Positions 7,415 through 14,569 of a stretch of 32,337 nucleotides of DNA are shown piece after piece. Origin of the DNA: JBAXLO01 sp037134755 (GTDB taxonomy: Bacteria > Bacteroidota > Bacteroidia > Bacteroidales > JACABE01). Location of the stretch: assembly GCA_037134755.1 (NCBI GenBank), contig JBAXLO010000024.1:1-32337 (forward strand), read 5' to 3'. The position numbers and the translations under genes were made by a program. Position 1 is the first letter of the stretch, and each line of letters opens with the position of its first letter. A model generated the notes under the pieces. The model was not told where the DNA came from. It saw only the letters and a list, made by a program, of their open reading frames with translations, and ran no database searches.

Positions 7415-8587
7415 ATGAAAACACAAATTAAAATCTTTTTAATCTTATTTATAATCTTAATAGGTTTAAATATAAGTCCTCAAAAAGTAAATGCACAAGA
7501 GTCTATAAGCTTTCAAGTATTTTATGATGAATTAAGTCCTTATGGAACTTGGGTAGATAATGCTGATTATGGTTATGTTTGGATTCCTAATGTTGAATCA
7601 GGATTTGTACCTTATGCAACTAATGGATATTGGACACTTACTGATGAAGGTTGGGCATGGATTTCAAATTATCCTTGGGGTTGGGCTCCTTTTCATTATG
7701 GTCGTTGGTTTACTGATCCAACATATGGACCAATGTGGGTTCCGGATAACGAATGGGGACCGGGTTGGGTTTGCTGGAGAATGTCATCTGATTATTATGG
7801 ATGGGCACCAATAGGTCCGGGCATTAATATAAGTGAAGCTTATGGCAATGGATATTATGAACAACATAATCATTATACTTATGTAAGAGGAATGTATTTT
7901 GGAAGAAGAGATATTAGAAATCATTATATGCATTCTTCAAAAAGAGGTGCAATTATGAAAAACTCAACAGTTATTAACAATCCAAGGGTAGATAAATCAC
8001 GTAATGTATCGTATAATACAGGGCCAAATAGAAATGAAATAGAAAAATACAGAGGTAAAAAGATCAATCCAATAGTTGTTAAAGAAACAAGTAAGCCAGG
8101 GCAAACTACAAATAAAGATCAGCTTATAATATATAGACCTCAATTTATAAAGAATAACACAAGTGGTCAAAGAACTGCACCTGCTAAAGTTGTAAATTTA
8201 AAAGAAGTTAAAACTTCAAAACAAAGGAAAGCAGAAATGCCTCCTTTGAAAGCAACACAACCTGTAAAGCAAACACAGCAACAACCAAAGCGTACTATCC
8301 AACCTGTAAAACAGCAACCTATTCAACAACAAAGAAATGTTCAACCGGCAAGACAACAGCAACCAACACAACCACAAAGAAATGTTCAACCAGCAAGACA
8401 ACAGCAATCTCAACAACCTCAAAGAAATGTTCAGCCTGTAAAACAACAGCCTATTCAACAGCAAAGAAATGTTCAACCGACAAGACAACAGCCTGTACAA
8501 CCTCAACGTAATGTTCAGCCGGTAAGACAACAACAACCTCAACCCAAACCAGTTCAAAACACCAAAGAAGAAAGACCTGCTCATTAA
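7415..8587 (+). CDS. Secreted DUF6600-type protein with Gln-rich repeat tail
   Basis: 390 residues. A signal peptide (about 1-28, ending VNAQE) is followed by an aromatic domain at about 33-145 with repeated WxxxxYGxxWVP-type motifs (YGTWVDNADYGYVWIP, WGWAPFHYGRWF, YGPMWVPDNEWGPGWVCW, YYGWAPIGP). These are typical of DUF6600 proteins of Bacteroidota. From about residue 280 the chain becomes low-complexity: repeats of QRNVQPVRQQQ with Pro, Gln and Arg, at least six copies. At the DNA level two roughly 60-bp blocks (about 8300-8355 and 8435-8490) are nearly identical, so the tail can vary in length. It is likely an envelope or surface protein. It forms a single-gene unit behind promoter copy C. 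Confidence 0.85.
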   Translation: MKTQIKIFLILFIILIGLNISPQKVNAQESISFQVFYDELSPYGTWVDNADYGYVWIPNVESGFVPYATNGYWTLTDEGWAWISNYPWGWAPFHYGRWFTDPTYGPMWVPDNEWGPGWVCWRMSSDYYGWAPIGPGINISEAYGNGYYEQHNHYTYVRGMYFGRRDIRNHYMHSSKRGAIMKNSTVINNPRVDKSRNVSYNTGPNRNEIEKYRGKKINPIVVKETSKPGQTTNKDQLIIYRPQFIKNNTSGQRTAPAKVVNLKEVKTSKQRKAEMPPLKATQPVKQTQQQPKRTIQPVKQQPIQQQRNVQPARQQQPTQPQRNVQPARQQQSQQPQRNVQPVKQQPIQQQRNVQPTRQQPVQPQRNVQPVRQQQPQPKPVQNTKEERPAH

Positions 8588-8656
8588 TTACTTCAAACTC
8601 CTATTGAATATAAATACAATTATAATATAATAACAAAATATCAGACTCTTAAATGT

Positions 8657-8720
8657 GTGAATGATGTAAGTCTTTTCACTAATTATGTAACACCTGAGGA
8701 GCGCACAGTAAGTACCTTTG
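8657..8720 (+). promoter_or_regulatory. Shared regulon promoter, copy D
   Basis: GTGAATGATGTAA at 8657, ATGTAA half-sites at 8664-8669 and 8685-8690, -7 box TACCTTTG at 8713-8720. It heads the long stress-gene run starting with CsbD at 8781. The region between the second half-site and the -7 box is unrelated to the other copies (GC-richer), which makes the kept spacing more telling. Confidence 0.87.
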
Positions 8721-8748
8721 CATATTATTAAATCATAAAAAAACTGTA

Positions 8749-8761
8749 CCGCCAGTAGCGG
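8749..8761 (+). promoter_or_regulatory. Leader hairpin in the 5' UTR of the CsbD gene
   Basis: CCGC (8749-8752) and GCGG (8758-8761) flank CAGTA. The context ACTGTACCGCCAGTAGCGG matches the leader of the leftward His-rich gene except for two bases. Confidence 0.5.
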
Positions 8762-8780
8762 AAATTTAATACTAAATATA

Positions 8781-8966
8781 ATGAATACAACAGAAATTAA
8801 AGGATCCTGGAATGAGCAAAAAGGAAAGCTCAAACAGAAATTTGCAGTCTTAACAGATAATGACCTTCTGTTTGAAGAAGGAAAGAAGGAAGAAATGCTA
8901 GGCAAAATTCAAAATAAGCTAGGCAAAACTAAAGAAGAATGGTTCAAAATTATTGAAAATCTTTAA
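8781..8966 (+). CDS. CsbD family stress protein
   Basis: 61 residues matching the CsbD fold: an IKGSWNEQKGKLKQKF opening, the LTDNDL turn, then a GKKEEMLGKIQNKLGKTKEE helix. CsbD proteins are small, abundant cytoplasmic proteins induced by stress (sigma-B dependent in Bacillus); their molecular role is unknown. The length is normal. It is the first gene after promoter copy D and lies 19 bp ahead of the coiled-coil protein gene. Confidence 0.93.
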   Translation: MNTTEIKGSWNEQKGKLKQKFAVLTDNDLLFEEGKKEEMLGKIQNKLGKTKEEWFKIIENL

Positions 8967-8985
8967 AACAATTAAATAATACAAA

Positions 8986-9426
8986 ATGAAAAAAACAATT
9001 TTAATTCTTGCTTTAATAGTGATTACAGCAGGAACAATTTTTATCGGTTGTCGATCGTCATCAGAAAAAGTAGAAAATGCTGAAAAAAACTTGCAGGAAG
9101 CTAAGCAGGATTTAAGCATTGCAAAACAAGACTCTGTTACAGAATACCAAAAATTTAAACTAGAATCTGAAGAAAAACTAGCTGCTCACGAAAAAAGTAT
9201 TGCTGAATTTAAAGCAAGAATAGCCACAGAAAAGAAAGAAGACAAAGCTAAATATGAAAAGAAATTAGCTGCATTAGAACTTAAAAACAGTGATATGAAA
9301 AAAAGACTTGAAGATTATAAAGAAGATGGAAAAGACAAATGGGAAAAGTTTAAATCAGAGTTTAGTCATGATATGGATGAGTTTGGTAAAACATTTAAAA
9401 ACTTAACTGTTAAGAACTCAAAATAA
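8986..9426 (+). CDS. Exported coiled-coil stress protein, possible lipoprotein
   Basis: 146 residues. An N-terminal hydrophobic segment (4-20) ends IFIGCRSSS, so Cys22 could be lipidated, although the lipobox is imperfect. The remainder is highly charged (Lys, Glu, Ala) with heptad-like spacing and is predicted to be one long coiled coil (about 28-120). This resembles the sll1863-type stress proteins found in Bacteroidota, by length and composition; I cannot confirm homology. It probably sits in the periplasm or at the outer membrane. It is in an operon between CsbD and the beta-barrel gene. Confidence 0.75.
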   Translation: MKKTILILALIVITAGTIFIGCRSSSEKVENAEKNLQEAKQDLSIAKQDSVTEYQKFKLESEEKLAAHEKSIAEFKARIATEKKEDKAKYEKKLAALELKNSDMKKRLEDYKEDGKDKWEKFKSEFSHDMDEFGKTFKNLTVKNSK

Positions 9427-9464
9427 TTTATAACACAATAATTAATAATTTAATAAATTACAAA

Positions 9465-10106
9465 ATGAAAAAAACAATTTTAATAATCGTAGCAATAATA
9501 GCAATGATTAACATAAGTAAAGCTCAAGATAATGGAGCAGATGGACGTGAAATTCTACAAATGGGTGCAAAAATAGGAACAAATTACTCAAATGTTTACG
9601 ATGTACAAGGGCAAGATTTTGTTGCCGATCCTAAATTTGGATTAGTATTCGGTGGCTTTATTGCAATCCCTATTGGGAAATATATAGGAGTTCAACCTGA
9701 ATTATTATATTCTCAAAAAGGCTTTAAAGCAACCGGTAAATTACTTGGGTACACATATGAATACAAACGTACTACAAGTTATGTTGATATTCCAATCTTA
9801 TTTCAATTAAAACCAAGTCAGTTTCTAACAATAGTAGCAGGTCCTCAATATTCATATTTGGTTAGCCAAAAGAATGAATTTACAAGTACAATATATAGTA
9901 ATGAACAGGAACAGCAATTTAACAATGATAATGTTCGTAAAAACATTCTATGTTTTATTGGTGGTGTTGATGTTAATGTAAACCACTTTGTGTTGGGAGT
10001 AAGAGCCGGATGGGATCTTACACAAAACAATGGAGATGGCACATCTACAACTCCACGTTATAAGAATGTATGGTATCAATTTACATTAGGGTACAGCATT
10101 TTCTAA
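9465..10106 (+). CDS. Outer-membrane beta-barrel protein (PorT/OMP_b-brl type)
   Basis: 213 residues. Signal peptide MKKTILIIVAIIAMINISKA, then alternating amphipathic strands with the opening GAKIGTNYSNVY, the marker GVQPELLYSQKGF and strands such as YVDIPILFQLKP. It ends YQFTLGYSIF with a C-terminal Phe, typical of barrel proteins inserted by BAM. The size fits an eight-stranded barrel of the common Bacteroidota family. The ligand or function is unknown. It is followed by a strong hairpin at 10117-10166, so expression of the genes beyond is probably reduced. Confidence 0.9.
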   Translation: MKKTILIIVAIIAMINISKAQDNGADGREILQMGAKIGTNYSNVYDVQGQDFVADPKFGLVFGGFIAIPIGKYIGVQPELLYSQKGFKATGKLLGYTYEYKRTTSYVDIPILFQLKPSQFLTIVAGPQYSYLVSQKNEFTSTIYSNEQEQQFNNDNVRKNILCFIGGVDVNVNHFVLGVRAGWDLTQNNGDGTSTTPRYKNVWYQFTLGYSIF

Positions 10107-10116
10107 ATATTAAATA

Positions 10117-10166
10117 ATAAAGATGTAGGGTTTATAACAATTGTTTTTTATCCTACATCTTTATTA
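10117..10166 (+). terminator. Intra-operon hairpin terminator or attenuator
   Basis: A perfect 14-bp stem, AATAAAGATGTAGG (10117-10130) with CCTACATCTTTATT (10153-10166), and a 22-nt loop containing a T6 run. It lies 10 bp after the beta-barrel stop codon. No long T tract follows the right arm, so it may act as an attenuator or mRNA 3' stabiliser. Confidence 0.65.
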
Positions 10167-10193
10167 AAATAAAATCATTAAAATATCAATAAA

Positions 10194-10775
10194 ATGAATG
10201 CTTTAAAAGTAATGTTAATAGGAGTTGTGATGTTTCTGGCTTGTACTATTCAAGCACAAGTATCAGTAAATTTAAATATTGGCACACCTCCTAGATGGGG
10301 TCCTGTAGGATATAATGATGTTAAATATTATTACATACCTGATGTGGAGGCATATTATGATATTAATGCATCAATGTTTATTTATCAATCAGGTGGGATT
10401 TGGATTCACAGAACTTACCTTCCACGAAGATACAGGAATTATGATTTATATGGTGGTTATAAAGTAGTTTTGAATAACTATCACGGTAATTCTCCTTATG
10501 ACAATTTTAATGATCATAGAAATAAATATGCTAAAGGTTATCATGATAGATCTCAAAAGACTTATGGTGAAAGACCCGGTAGAGGTAATCATAAAGTAAA
10601 TATGGGACCAAAAGACCATAGAAATAAAAGGGAGAATCCAGGTATTGGAAGAAATGAAAGACATGATCAATTCAATAAAGGAAATAAAGATCATGGAAAT
10701 AATGGTAATAAAGATCATGGCAATAAAGGAAATAAAGACCATGGGTATAATGGAAAAAATGGCAAGAGAAACTAA
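10194..10775 (+). CDS. Secreted protein with Gly/Asn/Lys/His-rich repeat tail
   Basis: 193 residues. Signal peptide MNALKVMLIGVVMFLACTIQA, then a compact aromatic domain (about 23-100) with PPRWGPVGYNDVKYYYIPDVEAYYD and GGIWIHRTYLPRRY. Small exported Bacteroidota proteins with this WGP...YYYxPDxxxYYD pattern are frequent but uncharacterised. The last 50 residues are low-complexity, with GNKDHGN repeated four times, strongly basic and His-rich. Tail repeats may bind metal or polyanions (inference). It lies between the hairpin at 10117-10166 and the lmo0937-type peptide gene. Confidence 0.8.
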   Translation: MNALKVMLIGVVMFLACTIQAQVSVNLNIGTPPRWGPVGYNDVKYYYIPDVEAYYDINASMFIYQSGGIWIHRTYLPRRYRNYDLYGGYKVVLNNYHGNSPYDNFNDHRNKYAKGYHDRSQKTYGERPGRGNHKVNMGPKDHRNKRENPGIGRNERHDQFNKGNKDHGNNGNKDHGNKGNKDHGYNGKNGKRN

Positions 10776-10828
10776 ATAATTCTTTTACTTCAAATAGACT
10801 TTAATAAAAACAATTTAATAAAAATAAC

Positions 10829-10984
10829 ATGGGAAATCTACTTTATTTAATAGCTGTAATCTTTGTAATAGTATGGGCTATTGGTTTTATAGGATACAAT
10901 GCAGGAGGAATTATACATATCCTTTTAATTATTGCATTAATTGCAGTAATACTTAGAATAATTCAAGGTAAGAAAATAATTTAA
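10829..10984 (+). CDS. lmo0937-type small membrane protein
   Basis: A 51-residue ORF with two hydrophobic segments (MGNLLYLIAVIFVIVWAIGF and IIHILLIIALIAVILRII) joined by the turn IGYNAGG, ending QGKKII. This is the pattern of the lmo0937/DUF5670 family of tiny membrane proteins. Listerial lmo0937 is a sigma-B-type stress gene; its biochemical role is unknown. The gene fits neatly between its neighbours: 53 bp after the 10194 gene and 27 bp before the 11012 gene. Confidence 0.85.
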   Translation: MGNLLYLIAVIFVIVWAIGFIGYNAGGIIHILLIIALIAVILRIIQGKKII

Positions 10985-11011
10985 TTCAAATAATTTTTAA
11001 ATCTAATTAAT

Positions 11012-11359
11012 ATGAAAAAAATCATTTTTTATCTAATGACAATATGTTTGTTGTTAACAATTCAACCCCTTAAAATTAATGCTGCAAATAGTGTAGCAAA
11101 ACCATCATTAGTTATGTCAAAAACATCTGACTCAACAGAAGTAAGCTGTCTGCTTATAAGACTAGACGAAATTAATAAGATGGACAAATCAAGTTTAAAA
11201 TCTTCGGAAAAGAAAATATTGAGAAATGAAGTACGCTCAATAAAATCACAACTCGAAGCTAAAGATGCTAAAGCAGTTAATAGCGGAGGAGGCGGAGGAG
11301 TTTATATTTCAGCAGGAGCTTTAATTATCATTATACTATTATTAATAATTTTATTCTAA
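11012..11359 (+). CDS. Exported protein with C-terminal membrane anchor
   Basis: 115 residues. Signal peptide (about 1-25, MKKIIFYLMTICLLL...NAA), a charged middle with LIRLDEINKMDKSSL and SEKKILRNEVRSIKSQLEA (probably helical), then a Gly-rich hinge and a C-terminal membrane segment (YISAGALIIIILLLIILF). The hydrophobic tail makes the product a membrane-anchored periplasmic protein. Similar small proteins occur beside YtxH/CsbD genes in Bacteroidota; no function is known. It lies 20 bp before the YtxH gene. Confidence 0.8.
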   Translation: MKKIIFYLMTICLLLTIQPLKINAANSVAKPSLVMSKTSDSTEVSCLLIRLDEINKMDKSSLKSSEKKILRNEVRSIKSQLEAKDAKAVNSGGGGGVYISAGALIIIILLLIILF

Positions 11360-11379
11360 ATAATTTAAAAACAAACACA

Positions 11380-11646
11380 ATGAGTACAGGAAAAGTTTTA
11401 TTAGGCGTATTGGCCGGAGTTGCAGCAGGTGCAATGTTAGGAATTTTATTTGCTCCAGATAAAGGATCAAATACCAGAAAGAAAATCTCAAAAAAAGGAG
11501 AAGACTATGCAGATGCAGTTAAAGAAAAGTTTGATGATTTTCTTGATGACATTTCAGAGAAATTTGAACATGTAAAAGAAGAAGTTTGTGACTTTGCTGA
11601 AAAGAGTAAAGACAAAGTAGAAGATGCTAAAACAACTAAGGTTTAA
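11380..11646 (+). CDS. YtxH domain protein
   Basis: 88 residues with the YtxH signature: an N-terminal Gly/Ala-rich hydrophobic helix (LLGVLAGVAAGAMLGILFAP, about 7-26), the APDKGSNTRKKI motif right after it, and a charged helical tail. YtxH proteins are small membrane-associated stress proteins in Firmicutes and Bacteroidota. Length and architecture are normal. It is in the copy D gene run, between the anchored protein and the cupin-like protein. Confidence 0.92.
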   Translation: MSTGKVLLGVLAGVAAGAMLGILFAPDKGSNTRKKISKKGEDYADAVKEKFDDFLDDISEKFEHVKEEVCDFAEKSKDKVEDAKTTKV

Positions 11647-11691
11647 GCCCTTTTAATAAATATTAATTAACTAATTTAAAATAAACAAGAC

Positions 11692-12114
11692 ATGGAAAAA
11701 GAATCATTGAAAAAAGAAACTCCTGCCAAAAAAGGAAACAGTTTACTTAATGCTTCATTGAAATCATTCGATTTATCAGTAATGATTGATAAAATGAAAC
11801 AAAAATATACCTGGGAAAAAGGAGTACCTAACACAATGATTCTTTTAAAATGTCCTTACAAACAAATTTTACTATCATCTTTACACGATGGTAGTATGAT
11901 GAAATTCTTAAAGTCGGATGAATCTATTACATTTCAAATTATTGAAGGAGAAATAAAGTTTCATAGATTTGAAGAATCTATAACTCTAAAAAAAGGACAA
12001 TTACTAACAATTCAAAAAAGCACAAAGTATATTCTTACAACTACTGAAGATACTGTAGTACTATTAACTATCGCATCAGGAGAAACACTTTCTATCAATG
12101 CAAATGCAAATTAA
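11692..12114 (+). CDS. Cupin-like protein
   Basis: 140 residues. A basic N-terminal stretch (1-35) is followed by a short beta-rich domain with SLHDGSMMKFLKSDESITFQ, IIEGEIKFHRFEESITLKKG and QLLTIQKSTKYILTTTEDTVV, which reads as a small cupin barrel. The two metal-binding HxH/E motifs of enzymatic cupins are absent, so a catalytic role is unlikely; ligand binding or a structural role is possible. It is the last gene of the copy D run before the 600-bp non-coding region. Confidence 0.7.
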   Translation: MEKESLKKETPAKKGNSLLNASLKSFDLSVMIDKMKQKYTWEKGVPNTMILLKCPYKQILLSSLHDGSMMKFLKSDESITFQIIEGEIKFHRFEESITLKKGQLLTIQKSTKYILTTTEDTVVLLTIASGETLSINANAN

Positions 12115-12225
12115 ATTAATTAGCAAAAGTTTTGATAAAATAAAGAGGATGGGATCTAAATTATTATTACAATAGTGATTTGATTTCCTTTTGAAAAACA
12201 TAATTTAAAAACAAAAATACAAATT

Positions 12226-12501
12226 GAAGACCTAACTTTAAAGAACGATGATGTAACTTTAAAGATTGACGATGCATCTTTAAAGAACGATGATGCATCT
12301 TTAAAGAACGATGATGCATCTTTAAAGAACGATGATGCAACTTTAAAGATTGACGATGCAACTTTAAAGATTGATGAAGCATCTTTAAAGAACGATGATG
12401 CAACTTTAAAGATTGACGATGCATCTTTAAAGATTGATGATGTAACTTTAAAGATTGGTGATGCATCTTTAAAGAACGATGATGCATCTTTAAAGATTGA
12501 T
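12226..12501. repeat. 21-bp tandem repeat array with ATGTAA/ATGCAT cores
   Basis: Thirteen units at exact 21-bp spacing, with the core at 12230 (degenerate), 12251, 12272, 12293, 12314, 12335, 12356, 12377, 12398, 12419, 12440, 12461 and 12482. The core is ATGTAA, ATGCAA or ATGCAT (AAGCAT at 12377), followed by CTTTAAAG. Two units contain TGATGTAA (12249 and 12438), the same octamer found in four of the five shared promoters. Both strands have an open frame here (7-residue periods LKNDDAS on plus, SLKMHHR on minus), but neither has an ATG start. The rest of 12115-12717 shows no gene, only a 13-codon mini-ORF. Confidence 0.85.
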
Positions 12502-12717
12502 CGACTTGTATGTTTGACGTCAATAACTGATTGATATTATAAGCGTAACAAAATTATGTTCGGAAAGTAAAATTTAGTATCAAAATCGTTAAATGCTTAT
12601 TTTACAAGATGTAAATATTTTTAGTTAGCAATGTTTTTTTAAAGATATCAATGAAATTTATTATATGAATGAAGAATTAAAGGGATTAGAAATTATTAAA
12701 TAAAAAAAGTAAATACA

Positions 12718-13059
12718 ATGGAAAACAATAAAGAATTGATTGAAGCACTATCTGAAAGAACGATAGAATACGTAAAAACAAGTATTGAATTAGTTAAGTT
12801 AAAAACACTAGATAAAGCAGCAGATGTTATTTCATCATTTGTGCCTCGTTTCATTGTATTTGTATTAATTTTTTCTCTATTGTTTTTTATAAATTTAGGA
12901 ATAGCTTTTTGGCTTGGCGAGATCTTAGGAAAAACATATTATGGCTTTTATATAGTAGCCGCTTTTTATGGATTACTGGGAATTATATTACAATTCTTTC
13001 TTCATAAATGGGTGAAAAATATTATCAGCAATTTATTTATTAAACATATTCTTAAATAA
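12718..13059 (+). CDS. Holin-like (phage holin superfamily) membrane protein
   Basis: 113 residues. The N-terminal amphipathic helix (about 8-36, ALSERTIEYVKTSIELVKLKTLDKAADVI) is followed by two membrane segments, about 43-68 (VPRFIVFVLIFSLLFFINLGIAFWLG) and 75-100 (YYGFYIVAAFYGLLGIILQFFL), and a basic tail. This layout matches the small 'phage holin family' membrane proteins that occur in non-phage stress contexts across bacteria. There are no phage genes nearby, so a lytic role is unlikely. It is the first gene of the second rightward string; the next gene starts 8 bp after it. Confidence 0.78.
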   Translation: MENNKELIEALSERTIEYVKTSIELVKLKTLDKAADVISSFVPRFIVFVLIFSLLFFINLGIAFWLGEILGKTYYGFYIVAAFYGLLGIILQFFLHKWVKNIISNLFIKHILK

Positions 13060-13067
13060 AAAATCAG

Positions 13068-13454
13068 ATGCAAAACATAAATTATACTGAAGAACTTAAG
13101 AAATCAATTGAAATATTAGAGGTTGAACAAAACTTAAGTCGATACCTTCTTAAAGAACAATTCATCACTACTTACGAGAGTTTGAAGCCTGTAAATTTAT
13201 TAAAGAATACCTTAAATGAGGTTATTTCTTCGCCTGACTTAATGGATAATTTGTTAGGCACATTAGTTGGTATGTCAACAGGATATCTTTCAAGAAAGTT
13301 TGTTGTTGGTGCTTCAGGCAATGTATTTAGAAAACTTATTGGATCTGTATTACAATTTGGTGTTACTAATATTATTGCACAACATCCTGATGCTATTAAA
13401 TCTGTTGGGCAATTTGTTATTGAACGTGTATTTAAGAAAAAAGAAAAGAAATAA
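13068..13454 (+). CDS. Hypothetical protein, partner of holin-like protein
   Basis: 128 residues, no signal peptide. The first half is helical and charged (EELKKSIEILEVEQNLSRYLLKEQF). The middle has a Gly-rich, mildly hydrophobic part (DNLLGTLVGMSTGYLSRKFVVGASGNVFRKLIGSVLQFGVTNII) and the end is very basic (FKKKEKK). It could associate peripherally with the membrane. The family is not recognised, but tight spacing on both sides (8 bp and 11 bp) ties it to the holin-like and AI-2E genes. Confidence 0.75.
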   Translation: MQNINYTEELKKSIEILEVEQNLSRYLLKEQFITTYESLKPVNLLKNTLNEVISSPDLMDNLLGTLVGMSTGYLSRKFVVGASGNVFRKLIGSVLQFGVTNIIAQHPDAIKSVGQFVIERVFKKKEKK

Positions 13455-13465
13455 AAACAATAGTA

Positions 13466-14569
13466 ATGCTTAACAAAGAAATTATAATACCATTTTACGC
13501 AAAGACAAGTATCTTCTTAGTAGGATTATTTGCCTTTTTTACGATACTATATATAGCTCAAAGTATTATTATTCCTGTTGTTTTTGCAATTATAATTGCA
13601 ATTGTATTATTACCTGTTGTGAATCTCTTTGTGAGAATGAAAATCAATAGAGTAATTGGGATTGCACTTACTTTAATACTTGCTTACATAGTTATAGCTG
13701 CATTAGGTGCTCTGATAATTTCACAAGCAAGTCTGTTTAGTGATTCATGGCCAATACTGGTAACTAAATTTACAGCTTTGCTTAATCAGTCTATTACTTG
13801 GGCTTCTAAATATTTCGATATAAATCCACAACAAATCCACGATTGGATTTTAAAAGCTAAAGGAGAACTAATAAATATAATAAGCTCTTCAATCGGACAA
13901 ACAATTGCTTCAGTTGGAAGTGGTTTGATAGCATTGTTTTTAATTCCGGTTTATATCTTTTTAATATTATATTATCAACCATTAATACTCGATTTTATTC
14001 ATAAACTTTTTAGTGAGAATAACCAAAGTCAGGTTGGAGAAATAGTTACTAAAACTAAAAAGGTTATTCAGCATTACCTGATAGGACTGCTTATTGAATT
14101 TGTTATTATATCTAGTCTTTATACTATTACACTTTTATTTTTAGGAATTGATTATGCTATTTTACTAGGTGTTATTGGTGGTCTTTTAAATGTAATCCCA
14201 TATATTGGAGGCTTTGTTGGAGTTGCTTTACCAATGATGATAGCTTTAGTAACAAAAACATCTGCCTGGTTTTCACTTTATGTATTGATAATCTTTTATA
14301 TTATTCAATTTATAGACAATCATTACATCATACCAAAAATAGTTGCTTCAAAAGTAAAGATAAATGCATTATTTGCAATAATAGTAGTATTAGTTGGAAA
14401 TGCTTTATGGGGATTCTCCGGAATGTTCCTTTCAATCCCACTATTAGCTATTGTTAAGCTTATATTTGATCATATTGAACCTTTAAAACCATGGGGGTAT
14501 TTATTAGGCGATACTATGCCTCCACTTATTAAAATTAAAACTAATATTCTTAAAAAAACATCTAAATGA
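13466..14569 (+). CDS. AI-2E family transporter
   Basis: 367 residues, an integral inner-membrane protein with about eight membrane segments, the family size. N-terminal pair VGLFAFFTILYIAQSIIIPVVFAIIIAIVLLPVVN, the soluble middle with WILKAKGELINII, and the C-terminal signature LGVIGGLLNVIPYIGGFVGVALP, then FIDNHYIIPKIVASKVKINAL. Members of this family export small molecules or act as Na+/H+ antiporters; the substrate is not predictable. The stop codon overlaps the start of the GH130 gene (ATGA), implying translational coupling. Confidence 0.93.
   Translation: MLNKEIIIPFYAKTSIFLVGLFAFFTILYIAQSIIIPVVFAIIIAIVLLPVVNLFVRMKINRVIGIALTLILAYIVIAALGALIISQASLFSDSWPILVTKFTALLNQSITWASKYFDINPQQIHDWILKAKGELINIISSSIGQTIASVGSGLIALFLIPVYIFLILYYQPLILDFIHKLFSENNQSQVGEIVTKTKKVIQHYLIGLLIEFVIISSLYTITLLFLGIDYAILLGVIGGLLNVIPYIGGFVGVALPMMIALVTKTSAWFSLYVLIIFYIIQFIDNHYIIPKIVASKVKINALFAIIVVLVGNALWGFSGMFLSIPLLAIVKLIFDHIEPLKPWGYLLGDTMPPLIKIKTNILKKTSK

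Noticed and set aside
8216..8584. Antisense Leu-rich frame opposite the DUF6600-type gene
   Set aside because: It is the complement of the Gln-rich repeat (CAA/CAG codons give Leu-rich antisense) and has no independent signal.
3171..8720. Assignment of the shared operator to a LytTR-type regulator
   Set aside because: The 21-bp half-site spacing fits LytTR direct repeats, but the half-site sequence does not match the LytTR consensus on either strand, so the regulator family is left open.
10446..10742. Antisense Ile/Met/Phe-rich frame opposite the secreted Gly/His-rich protein gene
   Set aside because: Shadow of the repeat-rich real gene; composition is an artefact of the codons on the other strand.
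12226..12501. CRISPR array
   Set aside because: Units are contiguous at 21 bp with no unique spacers, and no cas genes are present; the same applies to 6466-6665.
12167..12523. Minus-strand 118-residue frame with SLKMHHR/SLKLHHQ repeats
   Set aside because: It begins with TTG, not ATG, has no upstream promoter or leader, and follows from the 21-bp tandem repeat, which opens frames on both strands.
12665..12703. 13-codon mini-ORF (MNEELKGLEIIK) ahead of the holin-like gene
   Set aside because: Could be a leader peptide, but nothing beyond an ATG and stop supports it; no hairpin pair or regulatory codon run is visible.
12718..13059. Prophage remnant suggested by the holin-like gene
   Set aside because: No phage structural, integrase or lysis genes nearby; the family is common in chromosomal stress loci.
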